A stretch of 53,772 nucleotides of DNA from Ichthyophthirius multifiliis (Eukaryota > Ciliophora > Oligohymenophorea > Hymenostomatida): contig NW_004086170.1 in assembly GCF_000220395.1 (NCBI RefSeq), positions 1 to 53,772 on the forward strand. Reading direction: 5' to 3'. The stretch's first letter is position 1, and each line of letters begins with the position of its first letter. Shown here one piece after another: positions 52,059 through 53,772 of this stretch. Under the pieces are notes generated by a model. The model was not told where the DNA came from and did not search any database. It saw nothing but the letters and a program-made list of their open reading frames with translations. A program made the translations under genes and the position numbers.

Positions 52059-53242
52059 TTTTTTTTGAAAATTAATAATTTTTTTAATTTAATTTATTTG
52101 TTTATTTTTTTTAGAATAGGGAATATATAATAAATATTATTATTTCGTATTCTCAGTTTAAAAAAATCTTTATTTTTTTTTATTTTTTAAAATACTATTA
52201 ATTTTTTTTTATAATTTTTAGAAAAGAAATATTTTTTAAATATAAAACTCTTTTATATAAAAAAAATATAGAATAATAAAAAACAAAAAATTGATAATAA
52301 TAAATAATCATTTAACATATTTAGTAAAAATAATAATTTATTTATTATTAATAAATAAAATAAGCATTTTTCAACCTTGTAAATTTTAAAGTATAAAAAA
52401 AATATACATAATAACTAAATATTTTTGTTTAAGTAAACTAATTAAAAAATACCATATTATATTTAAATTTAAAAGCTTTAAATCTCTTTAAAGTCAATAA
52501 TATTTTATTACATAGTCTGATGTATTTTTAGATAAAAATTTATCAGAAAAACACTTAAAATTTTACAAATAATTATCATATTATTAATTTAAGAGACTTA
52601 AAATTAAAAAACTAGCAAATTCTTATTAAAACCTTCCAATTTTTCATTCTCTAACTTAGATTTTATAGATTAAACGTGATTTCATTCTAAATAATTATTA
52701 TTAGATCATTTTAAATGTACATAACATAAGGAATTTGTTTTATTATTTAATTTTCTACTTTTAGATTATTTACCAAAAATTATTAATTTTCTAATCAACT
52801 ATCTTTTAATTTAAGGTTTGAATATATTTTTATAATACTTTATTTTTCTCTTTTTTGAGCGTCATATATTATTTATTTTATTTTTTATGAGATATTTATT
52901 ATTATTTGTAAATATAATTTATATTTTTATAATCCATCAATAATTATTTTATTTATTATTAAATTAAATAATTAAATTATATTTCTATAGATATACTCGT
53001 GAATTTAGTGAAAATTAAATATGATTTTTTAATTTTAAACATAATGTTTCATTAAAAAAATTGATTTTGTAATTTTAATTTATTTTTAATCAAAAGTTTA
53101 TAAAAAAGAAAGAAATTTTTATTACCATTAAATTAGAATAATTTACTGAAATTTTAAAATTTATCCTATAGTTTTTTTTGGAATTTTTTTTAGTTACTTA
53201 AAAAAAAATATATAAATTAAAAATGGAATTTTAAAATTATCA

Positions 53243-53305
<63 letters not shown>

Positions 53306-53515
53306 TAAATAATTTATATATTTAGATTATATAAAATTCTATTGTATTTCAATTTTGTTATTTTTTACTTAATTTTTATTCAATTTTTTTATATCTTAAG
53401 ATATAACTTTTAATTAATTTTATATTTAAATTTAATTTATTTTAAATATCTCGCCACTTAAAATTATAAATTTATTTATAATTTTATTATATATACTTTT
53501 AGTATTTATAAATTT
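52059..53515. other. Intergenic AT-rich stretch
   Basis: 1.46 kb upstream of RPN10. Contains the TAA microsatellite listed separately and otherwise A/T runs. Expected to hold the RPN10 promoter close to 52059; no element recognised. Confidence 0.5.
53245..53305. repeat. TAA trinucleotide microsatellite
   Basis: About 20 perfect units in intergenic sequence. Confidence 0.92.
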
Positions 53516-53772
53516 TCATTTTTCTTTTTTCTTTTTTTTTTCATTTTGTATATTGAAATTTTTTTAATTCTTTTACAATTATTTTTTTTCTTTTTTATAT
53601 TATTATTCATTGTTATCATCATCTTCTTCTATAAAAAAATTATCTATCTTTTCTTTATCTTTTTTATTATAATCATCTTTTTCTTACTCATCATTTTTTA
53701 TATTAAATTAATTATCTTCTATATTTTATTCTTCGTCTTCTATTTCTTACTTTTACATTATTTGCTTTTTAT
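53516..53772 (-). CDS. C-terminal end of an acidic Lys/Glu/Asp-rich protein (cut by window edge)
   Basis: The frame is open from the right edge down to TGA at 53516-53518, 85 residues. It reads QEIEDEEQNIEDNQFNIKND, then EKIDNFFIEEDDDNNEQQYK, and ends in a Lys run. The regular acidic wording marks it as coding rather than chance. The exact stop depends on a run of ten A. No family can be named from this tail. Confidence 0.6.

Overview
The window reads as macronuclear DNA of an oligohymenophorean ciliate. In every recognisable gene, TAA and TAG fall inside conserved domains and must be read as glutamine, and only TGA ends proteins. The DNA is extremely AT-rich. Introns are short (32 to 254 nt, mostly 38 to 66), AT-rich and GT..AG. 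This combination fits Ichthyophthirius multifiliis best; Tetrahymena is a weaker alternative and Paramecium unlikely because its introns are shorter. The species is inference. I built the gene models by hand using the code TAA/TAG=Gln, TGA=stop. Models whose exon phases sum to a multiple of three are given the higher confidence.

Layout. 1-504 (-): N-terminal half of a Ser/Thr kinase. 3598-4627 (+): tandem CCCH zinc-finger protein. 5081-7706 (+): PP2C phosphatase. 8008-12728 (-): CFAP57, a WD40 plus coiled-coil ciliary protein. 13489-15447 (+): CLPTM1-like membrane protein. 15686-20147 (-): long golgin-like coiled coil with a probable C-terminal GRIP domain. 20370-22598 (-): multi-span membrane protein resembling a decayed PAS/histidine-kinase sensor. 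22756-23813 (-): S49/SppA-like peptidase homologue. 23814-27063: gene-poor AT desert. 27064-27863 (+): CCT-motif protein. 28572-30481 (-): unrecognised helical protein. 30732-33313 (-): AIFM3-like flavoprotein whose Rieske domain has lost its cluster ligands. 33510-36500 (+): large protein resembling the PI3K adaptor p101. 36240-39370: a duplicated segment around a 21-N assembly gap. 39607-40344 (-): NUDIX ADP-sugar hydrolase. 41034-43051 (+): PTEN-like phosphatase. 44295-44587 (+): small unknown protein. 44938-46290 (+): PAQR/adiponectin-receptor family protein. 47379-48964 (+): cyclic-nucleotide-binding-domain protein. 49254-50878 (+): basic charged protein. 50937-52058 (-): proteasome subunit RPN10. 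53516-53772 (-): C-terminus of an acidic protein running off the edge.

How genes relate. There are no operons. Divergent pairs (AIFM3-like/p101-like, 196 bp apart; NUDIX/PTEN; CFAP57/CLPTM1) may share promoter regions. A PI3K-adaptor-like gene and a PTEN-like gene lie about 4.5 kb apart on the same strand, which would place both arms of 3-phosphoinositide signalling side by side if the p101 assignment holds. About ten genes need one single-base shift inside or near an A/T run to stay open. Two near-identical copies of one exon in this window also differ in A/T run lengths, so these shifts are more likely sequencing or assembly slips than true gene decay.
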